Part shown: one piece after another, positions 15,534-23,536 of the stretch
Position numbering within the stretch: the first letter of the stretch is position 1
Layout: every line of letters begins with the position of its first letter
Origin: Calothrix sp. NIES-4105
Lineage (GTDB): Bacteria > Cyanobacteriota > Cyanobacteriia > Cyanobacteriales > Nostocaceae
Length of the DNA: 64,000 nucleotides
Direction: 5' to 3'
Assembly: GCF_002368415.1 (NCBI RefSeq)
Contig: NZ_AP018290.1
Span: forward strand, 6,935,717-6,999,716
Position numbers and translations under genes: made by a program
The notes under the pieces: generated by a model
What the model saw: only the letters and a program-made list of their open reading frames with translations
Databases searched by the model: none
Told to the model about the DNA's origin: nothing

Positions 15534-16277
15534 TTACTCTACGACTTCCTGCTGTTTTAACACGTCGGGTGTTGTTAGAAGTTCTTGTTCTACTTCATTT
15601 GGTTCGTTACGTTTAGAGAATCCCCACATCAGAATAATTGCAATTGCGCTAATTACTAGCCACTGCGGAGGAACAAGTGACTCGTTAATGACTTTAAGGA
15701 GTAAGCGTAAACCCACAAATGCGACGGTAATATAACCAGCATCTTCTAAATGCATAAATTCATCCAACCAGCGAATGAATAAACCTGCCATAAAGCGCAG
15801 GGTAATCACACCAATAGTAGTACCTGTTAAAACTAACCAAGTTTCCTGACTCACAGCGATGGCTGTTGTCACACTATCTAATGAAAACGCTAAATCAGTA
15901 AGCGCAATCACGGGAATCGCACGTAAAACGGAACTAAACTTAGGCCCGTGATGCTGATGCTCTTCGTCTTCCTCTGATGTGAAATGCTGAAAAACTAACC
16001 ATAGCAGGTAAGAGGCGCCAATTAACTCAAATTGCCAATACTTTTGTACCCAAGTAGCTGTAAGTAGCAACGTGATACGAAGCACATAAGCTATCACCAA
16101 GCCATAGTTAAGAGCTTCTTTCTCTTTTTCCTTATCTTCAAGTCCTTGAGCAATAGCTGCAAGTGCGATAGCGTTATCAGCAGAAAGTATTGCCTCTAAA
16201 AATATCAGCAGTAACAGCACGATAGACGCTTCAACGCTGAAATGAAAGTGGAGGTTATCAAAAATTCGGTCTAGCAT
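15534..16277 (-). CDS. TerC/YkoY-family integral membrane protein, putative metal exporter
   Basis: The 247-residue protein has about seven membrane helices. The two family signatures carry acidic residues in the membrane: ILSADNAIALA near residue 30 and LAFSLDSVTTAIA near residue 130. TerC proteins of this type are linked to manganese or other divalent-metal export and to tellurite resistance; for this copy that is family inference. A His/Glu-rich cytoplasmic loop (EEDEEHQHHG, ~103-112) could bind metal. No yybP-ykoY manganese riboswitch was found upstream, unlike in many bacterial relatives. It is divergent from the LprI-like gene across a ~490-base spacer. Confidence 0.85.
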   Translation of the reverse strand: MLDRIFDNLHFHFSVEASIVLLLLIFLEAILSADNAIALAAIAQGLEDKEKEKEALNYGLVIAYVLRITLLLTATWVQKYWQFELIGASYLLWLVFQHFTSEEDEEHQHHGPKFSSVLRAIPVIALTDLAFSLDSVTTAIAVSQETWLVLTGTTIGVITLRFMAGLFIRWLDEFMHLEDAGYITVAFVGLRLLLKVINESLVPPQWLVISAIAIILMWGFSKRNEPNEVEQELLTTPDVLKQQEVVE

Positions 16278-16770
16278 TACAGTTTTTTGACTTGAAATAA
16301 AAAATTAACACCGATAGCGAAATTTATTATAAATAGCGCTGAAAAATAGTACACTATTCCAGCTTAACCTGTGGTGGCAAAATTATGACATGCGGTTTCT
16401 ACCATACTTAATATATAGTGCGCTCGTAGAAAGTGCGCTCGTGCTGAGTATTAATTACGGACTCAGCACGAGCGCACTCAGCACTCATAACTAAATAATT
16501 AAATCTTTGTTAATAAATTAGTTCTGTTTAACCTATTTTTGGGGCTATGCGAATGCATATAATGTATAAATTTACTCATCGCTTAAATAACAATTAATAA
16601 CTTGGAGTTTTTTAAAGATATATATAATAAGCTTTACTCACAAATATTACACGAAAATTAAGTTGCTAAAAAATGTCACAAATATAACTTTGAGGTAATT
16701 GTGAATCGTTAGATATTTCTAAGTACGATTATTGGTACATTTAACCGCACTGTGCTAATGAGGAGTGACG
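16278..16770. other. Divergent intergenic region with one strong hairpin
   Basis: The spacer between terC and the LprI-like gene is AT-rich. Its one clear structure is an 18-bp perfect stem at 16432-16449 / 16461-16478 (arm AGTGCGCTCGTGCTGAGT, loop 11). Half of the arm, AGTGCGCTCGT, is repeated directly at about 16418. No gene is seen. Confidence 0.6.
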
Positions 16771-17184
16771 ATGAAATTGCTCTGGCGCTGGAACTTATTG
16801 ATAATCACGGGTTTTTTATTAGGAGTAAACTTTGCACCCTCCGGAGCGCAAACTAAAAAGCAGCTACCACCTCCGAACTGTAAAGACCCCCAAACAACAA
16901 GGGATATGATTGAGTGTGGGCAACGTAATTACAAAGAGGCAAGTCAAAAGCTCAGTTCAATGAATAAACAATTGCAGAACAAGCTGAGTACTAGTCAAAG
17001 AAAGCGTTTAGTTGCGTCACACCAGAACTGGTTGAAGCATCGCGATACATTTTGCGCGTTTGAAGCTGGTATGTATGAAGGTGGAACACTTGAACCAACC
17101 ACGCGAATCAATTGCTACGCGCGTATGACTAACGAGCGAACTCAAGAACTAAATACTTGGCTTATAGAATTAAATCGACGTTAA
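16771..17184 (+). CDS. LprI-like (DUF1311) secreted protein, putative lysozyme inhibitor family
   Basis: The 137-residue product begins with a signal peptide (basic MKLLWRW, hydrophobic 8-20, cleavage likely after SGA-Q near residue 27). Four cysteines in the mature part (C37, C49, C95, C115) match the two disulfides of the LprI/DUF1311 fold. Family marks include CKDPQTTRDMIECG and the SHQNWLKHRDTFCAFEAG stretch. Members act in the periplasm, and some inhibit lysozyme; activity here is unproven. ATG at 16771 is preferred over GTG at 16765, because AGGAG at 16761-16765 is then five bases upstream. Confidence 0.8.
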   Translation: MKLLWRWNLLIITGFLLGVNFAPSGAQTKKQLPPPNCKDPQTTRDMIECGQRNYKEASQKLSSMNKQLQNKLSTSQRKRLVASHQNWLKHRDTFCAFEAGMYEGGTLEPTTRINCYARMTNERTQELNTWLIELNRR

Positions 17185-17227
17185 CTTGTAGGTTAGGCAT
17201 CTTGCCTGACCTAGCGCACAGGCGCCA

Positions 17228-17938
17228 TTAACTACACAAAAGTTCACCTAACCAATTTTCGACTTGCAAGCGCAGGCGCCAACCAGGAGCATCATTATGT
17301 TTAGACGATGCAGGTAATAAAGCTAAAGAACGACGATAATCAGCAATAGCCCAATTCCAATCTCCCCAGAGATGGTAAGTTCTTCCACGTTCTGCTAAAA
17401 TATTCCCTTCATATTGGTCAAACAACAGCGCTGCCTCAAAATTATCTATAGCTTCTTCATATCTTCCCAAGTCGCGCAGCGTAATTCCACGATTTATCCA
17501 AGCGCGCGCGTAACTAGGATTTAAATCTAATGCCTTATCGTAATCATCGAGTGCTGCCGCTAAATCTCCAGTCGCAGCATAATAGTTAGCACGGTTATTA
17601 TAAGCACTGGCTAAATTCGGATTAAGCTCAATAGCTGTGTTATAGTCGCAGATAGCCTTTTGTCTCTCGCCACATTGATAATAAATCAATCCCCGGTTGT
17701 TATAATCGATTGCGTTCTCAGGATGGCGCTTTAGAATTTGATTCAAAAGCGATATAGCTTCGCGGTAGTCCCCAACTTTTGCAAAACGCAGCGCGCAAGA
17801 ACGTAAGTTCCCGTCTCCCACATAAAAATTGTCGCTATTCGAGGCTTCTTGATGTCGAACGTGGTTTGTGGTGTTGGCTACAAACTGGTTTGAGTAGTGT
17901 TGCTCATCATCAGATGCGAGAAAAGTGTGAGTATTCAT
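17228..17938 (-). CDS. Tetratricopeptide-repeat protein
   Basis: The 236-residue protein has a ~45-residue polar N-terminus, then about five consecutive 34-residue TPR units from ~49 to ~220. These show the W/L-G-Y-A-F-A-P pattern (for example AIDYNNRGLIYYQCGERQKA and SAYNNRANYYAATGDLAAAL). TPR arrays are scaffolds for protein-protein contact. There is no signal peptide, membrane segment or catalytic domain, so a cytoplasmic adaptor is likely. The partner cannot be inferred: it stands alone, with a weak hairpin (17191-17213) separating it from the convergent LprI-like gene. Confidence 0.85.
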   Translation of the reverse strand: MNTHTFLASDDEQHYSNQFVANTTNHVRHQEASNSDNFYVGDGNLRSCALRFAKVGDYREAISLLNQILKRHPENAIDYNNRGLIYYQCGERQKAICDYNTAIELNPNLASAYNNRANYYAATGDLAAALDDYDKALDLNPSYARAWINRGITLRDLGRYEEAIDNFEAALLFDQYEGNILAERGRTYHLWGDWNWAIADYRRSLALLPASSKHNDAPGWRLRLQVENWLGELLCS

Positions 17939-18368
17939 ATCTTCCTGCCTACGGTGCTGCTGTGAGATTGTTGTTGGTTAACGTGTTGGTACTGCCCCTG
18001 TATCAAGAATGAATCTGGTATTGTCTACGAGGAGGAAGTATCTTGCGAGAAATAAACTGCGAAAAGATCGCGTGTTCGTGTTCTAATTCAATTAATGATT
18101 GAATCTATTTATAGATACTTCGTCCCTAGGTTCAATTCCAGAAAAGTAAACCTCAATCTGCCAGACTAGGCAAGTGGTGAGAGTCACAAGTTGCTCTAAA
18201 TCCATCCCAAGGATGTATAAGCGCAACTTTCTACAGGGATTTTAAAGGACGCAGGTTAAAAGTCATCTTTCAACCCTTCGCTCTTATTATTCCCACCTCC
18301 TAACTGGTAGTCTCAATTTTCGGTTAAATAGTTTCTATTTGTTTATTAAGATTTCATAAATTTTTCTT
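17939..18368. other. Intergenic region between divergent genes, no gene seen
   Basis: About 430 bases with no convincing open frame. A sequence GGTTCAATTCC near 18128 resembles a tRNA T-loop, but no acceptor or anticodon arms surround it. The region should contain the promoters of both flanking genes. Confidence 0.45.
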
Positions 18369-18830
18369 ATGTCAGGAACTTCTTATCCCAACGCCCCCGA
18401 CTTGAGCTACGACGACTATATAGTTTTAGGTTTAGCAACATGCTTCGTCAAAGAAGACGGTGAAGTTTATCAAGTAGAAGTCATCGAACCTATACCATCA
18501 GCAGCGCTAGAAGCACTCGTAAAAGGAATCCCCACGTCTTATAAATTTGCCTATGGAACCTCACTAGGAAGTATTGTAAACGGTAGTAACTTCCAAATTC
18601 CCTCAGAATTTCCCTCTACAGCCCAATTCAGCGACGAATTTGAGCAAAGAGTTTTTTCTGCCGCGCGTACCTACAAGCGACGCGAAAGTGCTAAATCTCT
18701 TATTCCTCAAGGTACATGTTATAAAGACTTTCAATACTCCATCGACCGTAAACGTGTATTAAACGCCGCGCGAGTCGTAACAAAAGACGATAACGTTAAA
18801 CAGCACCCAAACACCCACAAAGTCCTTTAA
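18369..18830 (+). CDS. Conserved cyanobacterial hypothetical protein, 153 aa
   Basis: I recognise this only as a family recurring in cyanobacteria, with no assigned function. The protein starts MSGTSYPNAPDLSYDDYIVL, then shows LATCFVKEDGEVYQVEVIEPIPSAALEAL. It ends in a basic stretch containing SIDRKRVLNAARVV and DNVKQHPNTHKVL. There is no signal peptide or membrane segment. Length and codon use are consistent with a real, soluble protein. It is followed by three hairpin repeats (family A at 18839, family B tandem at 18907-19034) before the GST gene, so co-transcription with gst is doubtful. Confidence 0.7.
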   Translation: MSGTSYPNAPDLSYDDYIVLGLATCFVKEDGEVYQVEVIEPIPSAALEALVKGIPTSYKFAYGTSLGSIVNGSNFQIPSEFPSTAQFSDEFEQRVFSAARTYKRRESAKSLIPQGTCYKDFQYSIDRKRVLNAARVVTKDDNVKQHPNTHKVL

Positions 18831-18838
18831 GGAGGTAG

Positions 18839-18897
18839 GGTGCGTGACGCCATAACAATCATAAAGTAAAACTAATGAACTAATAGCGTCACGCACC
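18839..18897. repeat. GTGCGTGACGC hairpin, family A
   Basis: Perfect arms GGTGCGTGACGC (18839-18850) and GCGTCACGCACC (18886-18897) match the copy at 1825-1885, with an unrelated loop. Confidence 0.8.
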
Positions 18898-18906
18898 TTA
18901 CAAATT

Positions 18907-19034
18907 AGTAGAGGGCGGGTTTACCTATATTCTGGTAAGTAATTGAAAACTTAAGTGAACCCGCCCGTACAGTAGAGGGCGGGTTTACCTATATTCTGGT
19001 AAGTAATTGAAAACTTAGGTAAACCCGCCCGTAC
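18907..19034. repeat. Tandem pair of GGGCGGGTTTACC palindromes, family B
   Basis: Two 64-base units lie head to tail (18907-18970 and 18971-19034). They differ only at a couple of bases in the right arm (TTAAGTGAAC against TTAGGTAAAC). Each unit is itself an inverted repeat. Near identity points to recent tandem duplication. The second unit ends 17 bases before the GST start. Confidence 0.85.
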
Positions 19035-19051
19035 AGGAGTTAGGAGTTATT

Positions 19052-19603
19052 ATGATAAAACTATATGCCGGCGCCCGTAGTCGCGCTTCAATAGTTCAAT
19101 GGTATCTTGAGGAACTCAGTGTTCCTTATGAAAGAGTCATGCTCGACCTGGCAGCAGGAGAACATCGTCAAGATGCATATCTAGCTATCAACCCATTTGG
19201 TAAAGTTCCAGGAATAGTTGATGGTGACTTTCAATTATGGGAGTCAGGGGCAATATTAATTTACCTTGCTGAAAAATATGCAGGTGCCGCATCAACCGAA
19301 GCGCGCGCGGTACTTAACCAATGGGTATTATTTGCGAATTCAACTTTGTTCACAGGAGTTTTCATGGAAACTGCTAGGGAGAAAGAGATGCCGCGTTTGA
19401 TGACGACGCTTAATAATATGTTTGAGAAGCAACCTTTTGTTATGGGTGATGAGTTTACCGTTGCCGATGTTGCCGTTGGCTCTATCCTTTGTTACATTCC
19501 GCTATTGTTAAAACTTGATTTGAGTCCATACCCAGCAGTAATGGATTATATGAAGCGTATGAGCGAACGCGAGGGATTTAAAAAAAGTATTGGCGCGCGT
19601 TAG
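19052..19603 (+). CDS. Glutathione S-transferase family protein
   Basis: The 183-residue cytosolic protein has the two-domain GST layout. The N-terminal thioredoxin-like domain (1-77) carries a Ser/Arg-rich active-site region (AGARSRASIVQWYLEEL), the cis-Pro segment GKVPGIV and the glutathione-binding WESGAILIYLAEK. The helical C-terminal domain (~83-183) has the FTVADVAVGS N-capping/hydrophobic-staple motif. It is slightly short for the family (~200-220), the loss being in the C-terminal helices. Likely role is detoxification or thiol redox work; substrate is unknown. A Shine-Dalgarno-like GGAGTTAGGAG precedes the ATG. Confidence 0.88.
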   Translation: MIKLYAGARSRASIVQWYLEELSVPYERVMLDLAAGEHRQDAYLAINPFGKVPGIVDGDFQLWESGAILIYLAEKYAGAASTEARAVLNQWVLFANSTLFTGVFMETAREKEMPRLMTTLNNMFEKQPFVMGDEFTVADVAVGSILCYIPLLLKLDLSPYPAVMDYMKRMSEREGFKKSIGAR

Positions 19604-19675
19604 GGCAACAGATCATAAACGGATGTAACGGATAAATCATCTGTGATATCCGTTACATCCGTTGTATCCGTTGCA
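19604..19675. repeat. CAACGGAT-family inverted repeat, copy 2
   Basis: The left arm GCAACAGATCATAAACGGAT then GTAACGGAT pairs with ATCCGTTACATCCG then TTGTATCCGTTGC. This is the shortest and most regular copy of the family, placed between the convergent 3' ends of the GST and [2Fe-2S] genes. Confidence 0.8.
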
Positions 19676-19681
19676 AATTAA

Positions 19682-20290
19682 TTACTCAAGATGATTTTCT
19701 ATTAGCGATGGAATATCTGTAGGTTTGACTTGGCTGAATTTTTTATTACCAAGTTGTACGATACAGTTAGGCGCCTTAGAGCATTTCTTTAAACAGCCAG
19801 TACTTTGAATTTTAACTTTGGAGCGTACTTCGGATACTTGCTCTTGTGATAACTTAGTTTTACTAAGGGTTTTTTCTATTTTTGATAATAACTCTTTGGC
19901 GCCTCGTTTACGACACCCAGAACCTTGACATACCAAAATTTTAGCTTTTTTTGAGCATTCAGGTTGGGTTGGTAGGGATGATTTATTTATAGGACAGACA
20001 CGCAAAGGTATGACATCATATGCTTTAAGCTTAATTTCACCTGTACGTGTGTGTAATTTACTATAACCAATAACGCGAATATGGGCGCCTGGAACTAAAG
20101 AACCGGAAAGTGCTTTTCGTAATTCTTTAGGCAGTTTGATTTTTAAATTTCCGGGTGTAAGTGCAGTAATGGCATTACACTTAGTCAAAGCAAACTGTAA
20201 ATACTTGAATTTCTTGGAATCATTGTCAGCAAAACCTAAAAATTCGCCTTCAATGTCAAATTCTGATAGTTTGAGATAGTTATCACCCAT
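19682..20290 (-). CDS. Thioredoxin-like [2Fe-2S] ferredoxin domain protein
   Basis: The 202-residue protein has an N-terminal beta-rich part (~1-100, OB-like) and a C-terminal thioredoxin-fold ferredoxin. Cysteines C121, C126, C166 and C170 (LVCQGSGC and STGCLKKC) fit the four ligands of a [2Fe-2S] cluster. The start is placed at MGDNYLKLSEF, because upstream in-frame sequence (20291-20356) is a heptamer-repeat stretch, not conserved-looking protein. It is the last gene on the same strand as nifV-nifZ-nifT, ~150 bases beyond nifT across a hairpin repeat. Supplying electrons or Fe-S handling for nitrogen fixation is therefore plausible but unproven. Confidence 0.78.
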   Translation of the reverse strand: MGDNYLKLSEFDIEGEFLGFADNDSKKFKYLQFALTKCNAITALTPGNLKIKLPKELRKALSGSLVPGAHIRVIGYSKLHTRTGEIKLKAYDVIPLRVCPINKSSLPTQPECSKKAKILVCQGSGCRKRGAKELLSKIEKTLSKTKLSQEQVSEVRSKVKIQSTGCLKKCSKAPNCIVQLGNKKFSQVKPTDIPSLIENHLE

Positions 20291-20293
20291 TTT

Positions 20294-20440
20294 AAGTAGT
20301 TGGTGGTAAGTAGTGGGTAGTAGGTATGTAATGCGTAGCACCTTCAAGTAGCTCAAGTTAATTGTCGGATATTAGTTGCTAGCAGAAAGAAGCCATTAAC
20401 TCCTAACTCCTGTACAGACGCGACATGTCGCGTCTCTACA
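20294..20440. repeat. Heptamer repeat plus GACGCGA hairpin
   Basis: Positions 20294-20324 hold short tandem GTAGTGG/GTAGTTG-type heptamers, a class common in cyanobacteria. Positions 20411-20440 form a near-perfect hairpin, TGTACAGACGCGACATGT then CGCGTCTCTACA. A sister of the hairpin lies at 55601-55628. Copies of AACTCCTAACTCC flank it. Confidence 0.7.
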
Positions 20441-20444
20441 ACTC

Positions 20445-20648
20445 CTAACTTAATCGTCTTGCTTCGTAGGTTTGAGGTATTTTGAGAGGCTCGGGTAAAT
20501 TAGAAAACTCTAACTCCCAACCATTTGCTAAGGTAAAAACTTTACCTGCTTCTGAATCTATTTGTTTGACAACTTCTTCCTCTAGGTCTTTTTTAGGAAC
20601 ATACACTGTCAACTTACCAGCAGAATTTTCGCGTAACATTACTTTCAT
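20445..20648 (-). CDS. nifT: NifT/FixU protein
   Basis: The 67-residue protein begins MKVMLRENSAGKLTVYVPKK and ends in a short basic tail, matching NifT/FixU in length and pattern. NifT is a small conserved protein of nif operons whose loss has little effect in the species tested, and its role is unclear. The ATG overlaps the nifZ stop by four bases (ATGA), so the two are translationally coupled. It follows nifV and nifZ in the same order as in other heterocystous cyanobacteria. Confidence 0.92.
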   Translation of the reverse strand: MKVMLRENSAGKLTVYVPKKDLEEEVVKQIDSEAGKVFTLANGWELEFSNLPEPLKIPQTYEARRLS

Positions 20649-20932
20649 CTGTTTGCCTCTTTATCTGGATTTTTTTCGATAAGTTCAAGTTCCTTTTTTT
20701 TACAGCCAACGACAAACCCTGACTGTAGGAAATGCACTGCGTATATATAGGAGCTTTGCAGAAACGTGCCAATACTAACGACGTAACCTACTTCTCCTTT
20801 CTTAGCAAGAACAGTGCCAATTTCCTGACCGGGAAAAGTTCCATCATTTTTTAGAAGCTTACGAGTACGAACTTTATCGCCAATCTCAAATTCTGGTGGC
20901 TCATGTAGCTCCATTTCATCTGATTGTTGCAT
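20645..20932 (-). CDS. nifZ: Nitrogenase maturation protein NifZ
   Basis: The 95-residue protein has an SH3-like beta-barrel core. It carries the family pattern FEIGDKVRTRKLLKNDGTFP, then GQEIGTVLAKKGEVGYVVSIG and a Tyr-rich IYAVHFL strand. NifZ helps form the second P-cluster of the MoFe protein. It lies 25 bases after nifV, and its stop overlaps the start of nifT, so the three are one operon. The N-terminal ~15 residues are acidic and variable. Confidence 0.92.
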   Translation of the reverse strand: MQQSDEMELHEPPEFEIGDKVRTRKLLKNDGTFPGQEIGTVLAKKGEVGYVVSIGTFLQSSYIYAVHFLQSGFVVGCKKKELELIEKNPDKEANR

Positions 20933-20957
20933 AGTTTTATACCTCTATTTACTATCT

Positions 20958-22067
20958 TTATTTACGTGCTAAATTCAATAGTTCTTGTGTAGTTAGACTA
21001 CGTTTTTTGTGAGTTGATTCTTGCCTTACTGCGTCTAATACTGATTGAGTTTCTTCGCGATTTAAGACAATGCCATGCTCTTTTAGCAGGTTCATTAGTA
21101 AATGTCGTCCAGAATGCTTACCAACAACTAGGCGCCGTTCCCAACCAACTTCTTCGGGTGCAAACGGTTCATAAGTGCTGGGGTTTTGTAATACACCGTG
21201 GGTGTGAATTCCTGACTCGTGAGCAAAGGTATTTTCACCCACAATTGCTTTCCAAGGTGGGACGCTACAACCAGATGCTGTTGCAACTAATCGGGAGAGT
21301 TCTAATAGTCGGCGTGTATCTATACCTAAATCAATTCCGTGCAAACGTTTGAGCGCCATTACGACTTCTTCTAGTGCAGCATTACCCGCGCGCTCACCCA
21401 ACCCATTTACGGTAGTATTAATTGATGTTGCACCAGCTTTCACACCTACGAGCGCATTTGCTGTTGCTAGTCCAAAGTCGTTGTGGGTGTGCATTTCCAC
21501 AGGAATTTGTAACCCTGTAACAAGTCTTTTAACACGTGTGCAGGTGCTAAAAGGGTCGAGTATTCCTACTGTGTCGCAAAATCTAAATCTAGAGGCGCCC
21601 CATTCTTGAGCATATAATGCAACGTCTTGCAGGAAACATTCATCAGCTCTAGAAGAATCTTCACCACCGACTGCAACCCATAGTCCATTATCAACAGCAT
21701 AGCTAATAGAATTTCTCAGTTGCTGTAACGTTATACGCCACTGTCCCTGAAATTTAGCCGCAATTTGAACTCCTGAAACAGGTATGGATATGTGAACTCG
21801 ACTCAATCCACACTTTATAGAAGCTTGAATATCAGAAATAACCGCGCGGTTCCAACCAAGCAGTTTAGCTTTTAAACCAGAATCTAATATCGCTTCAATT
21901 GCATACGTTTCTTCATGACCCATTGCCGGAATACCGACTTCTAGCTCATGAACACCAATTGCATCTAAAAATTTGGCAATTGCAACTTTTTCTTGCAAGT
22001 TAAACGCAACGCCAGCAGCTTGTTCGCCGTCACGCAGCGTAGTGTCGTTTATTGAGATTTGGTTCAT
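20958..22067 (-). CDS. nifV: Homocitrate synthase
   Basis: The 369-residue enzyme condenses acetyl-CoA with 2-oxoglutarate to homocitrate, the organic ligand of FeMo-cofactor. The DRE-TIM metallolyase family marks are present: [14 protein letters not shown] at the N-terminus, the metal-binding [13 protein letters not shown], the glycine-rich NGLGERAGN, and HESGIHTHG. Length agrees with NifV rather than isopropylmalate synthase, because no C-terminal regulatory domain is present. It is the first of the nifV-nifZ-nifT operon. No obvious Shine-Dalgarno sequence precedes the ATG. A GTA-N9-TAC sequence upstream was checked as an NtcA site, but its spacing is one base too long. Confidence 0.94.
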   Translation of the reverse strand: MNQISINDTTLRDGEQAAGVAFNLQEKVAIAKFLDAIGVHELEVGIPAMGHEETYAIEAILDSGLKAKLLGWNRAVISDIQASIKCGLSRVHISIPVSGVQIAAKFQGQWRITLQQLRNSISYAVDNGLWVAVGGEDSSRADECFLQDVALYAQEWGASRFRFCDTVGILDPFSTCTRVKRLVTGLQIPVEMHTHNDFGLATANALVGVKAGATSINTTVNGLGERAGNAALEEVVMALKRLHGIDLGIDTRRLLELSRLVATASGCSVPPWKAIVGENTFAHESGIHTHGVLQNPSTYEPFAPEEVGWERRLVVGKHSGRHLLMNLLKEHGIVLNREETQSVLDAVRQESTHKKRSLTTQELLNLARK

Positions 22068-22350
22068 CTAATAAATACCATTACAAAGTAGCTAGCGTAT
22101 TAACAAGTGTATAACTTTTATACATTTATACATATTTTTACTATTATTTATATTTTTATCCTCCGCGAATGTCTTTATATAACTTTTGCCTAGTAATTAT
22201 AATTTATCTGTATACTAACCGACCATAAATACAACTATTTATAAATTATTTTTACTCTCTAGTTTGAAAATTTACTGAATACAATGTATCAATTGAAAAT
22301 TCCGACTTTGCATAATAAGCCGGAAATTAATTTTTCCTAATTATAAGCAT

Positions 22351-22551
22351 TTATAATACTTGCTTTTCTAGCCAATCAAAAATATGTGCTAGCTGTTCAA
22401 TATTAACCAAACCATACTGCCAAAGTAACATCGGAAAAGGAGCATTTTCTGACTCTGGATGCCTTAGTACCACTGAAATATCATCCGTCGACAGGTTGAT
22501 TTCATTTTGCAAGAAATTAATGAACTTTGTGTTACTATTACAACTTATCAT
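22351..22551 (-). CDS. DUF2949 small protein in the nif cluster
   Basis: The 66-residue protein shows the DUF2949 pattern: FINFLQNEINLSTDDISVVL, then PFPMLLWQYGLVNIEQLAHI and FDWLEKQ. The function of the family is unknown; it is restricted to cyanobacteria as far as I know. The start is put at MISCNSNTKF. A longer frame from 22626 would add a hydrophobic extension unlike the family, and AGGAGG lies ~13 bases before the chosen ATG. It is on the same strand as nifV, ~280 bases upstream, and forms part of the conserved nif neighbourhood. Confidence 0.75.
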   Translation of the reverse strand: MISCNSNTKFINFLQNEINLSTDDISVVLRHPESENAPFPMLLWQYGLVNIEQLAHIFDWLEKQVL

Positions 22552-22719
22552 ACTCAGATAAATTCCTCCTGGTATCACATAAAAAATGAGTAAAAATAAC
22601 TGTAGTAACTTGTATCGTAACTGCATTTTGTTTTGTTAAGAACTATGTTATTGCAAATTACATCAATTAAATACCTCAACAGCGCTCAAGAGTGATATAT
22701 TTAAAAGCGGCTTGAAAAC

Positions 22720-22965
22720 CTAAAGGCGCCAACATTGTTCGAGCCAATCAATCAATTCTGCGCGATTAGCAAAAAACTGCATCAAAGTACTACGGACGAG
22801 AATAGCTGTAAGGACACTGTTGATATACACTCGTAGCGAACCATCGTCTGGACACCAGCAAGGAATCGTCAACTCTTGTAAACGGTGATAAATTTGCCAG
22901 CGTTCTGCAAACGGAATGTTAATAATTTGCAGCTTTTGAGATTCTAAATGAGTCTGTGGAAACAT
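22720..22965 (-). CDS. Asr1405/Asl0597-family small protein
   Basis: The 81-residue protein matches, as far as I can recall, the cyanobacterial Asr1405/Asl0597 family: IPFAERWQIYHRLQELTIPC, then CWCPDDGSLRVYI. Asr1405 of Nostoc sp. PCC 7120 lies close upstream of nifV1, and this gene occupies the same place here, so local synteny supports the call. Two cysteines in a CWCP motif could bind metal, but that is speculation. No signal peptide is present. Function is unknown. Confidence 0.72.
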   Translation of the reverse strand: MFPQTHLESQKLQIINIPFAERWQIYHRLQELTIPCWCPDDGSLRVYINSVLTAILVRSTLMQFFANRAELIDWLEQCWRL

Positions 22966-23536
22966 GTCTGATTCAGGAGCCTTGTGCTAGTTTTATGCTT
23001 ATATCAGGTTCCTTTAATGCTTATGATTACGACATGCCTATTGAATTTATTTAATTAATTAATAATGTACTCAACTGTCCAAATGTATACTTAACAAAAA
23101 TTTAAAATCTTTCTTAGGGTAGGGGCACGAGTATTTATAGGGTAAGGTACTAGATTTTTTGGGGTAAGGGCGCTCATATTTCTGCACTCACTCTAAAACC
23201 CACCAAGCGCTTAAAACATTGACTTTTGAGTTATTGTTTCTTAATCTAATCCTGTACTCATAAACAATGCAGCAATACAAACAAGTAAAGTTTTGTATAT
23301 CAAGTCACTGTTTGTTATCATATATCTATATTGACTAGAACATCTGATTTCTTCAGGTTGTTTTCATAAACCAGCCCTAAAGAAATGTAAAAAACCAGGT
23401 TTATATCTCAGCTTTTCGTTAATTTTTTTACACATTTTTAATAAATTTAGTAATTTTTTTAACAATTAAATGCTAGTAGATGATAAAATCAAGCGGTTTA
23501 TTCAGCAAAATTAAAAACTATAAGGGTTGTGTAAAA
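22966..23536. other. AT-rich intergenic region with three spaced GGGTAAGG-like repeats
   Basis: The 570-base spacer lies between divergent genes. Three direct repeats of the type GGGTARGGNNC start near 23117, 23140 and 23162, spaced 22-23 bases (two helical turns). The rest, including long T-runs before 23480, shows no gene. Confidence 0.5.

Noticed and set aside
16278-16430. Manganese (yybP-ykoY) riboswitch upstream of the TerC gene
   Set aside because: None of the conserved loop sequences of that riboswitch could be found on the minus strand.
18120-18145. Possible tRNA T-loop (GGTTCAATTCC)
   Set aside because: The T stem does not pair and there is no anticodon or acceptor stem at the right distance.
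22100-22125. NtcA-like GTA...TAC site upstream of nifV
   Set aside because: The gap between GTA and TAC is nine bases, while NtcA sites have eight; no other match to the consensus.
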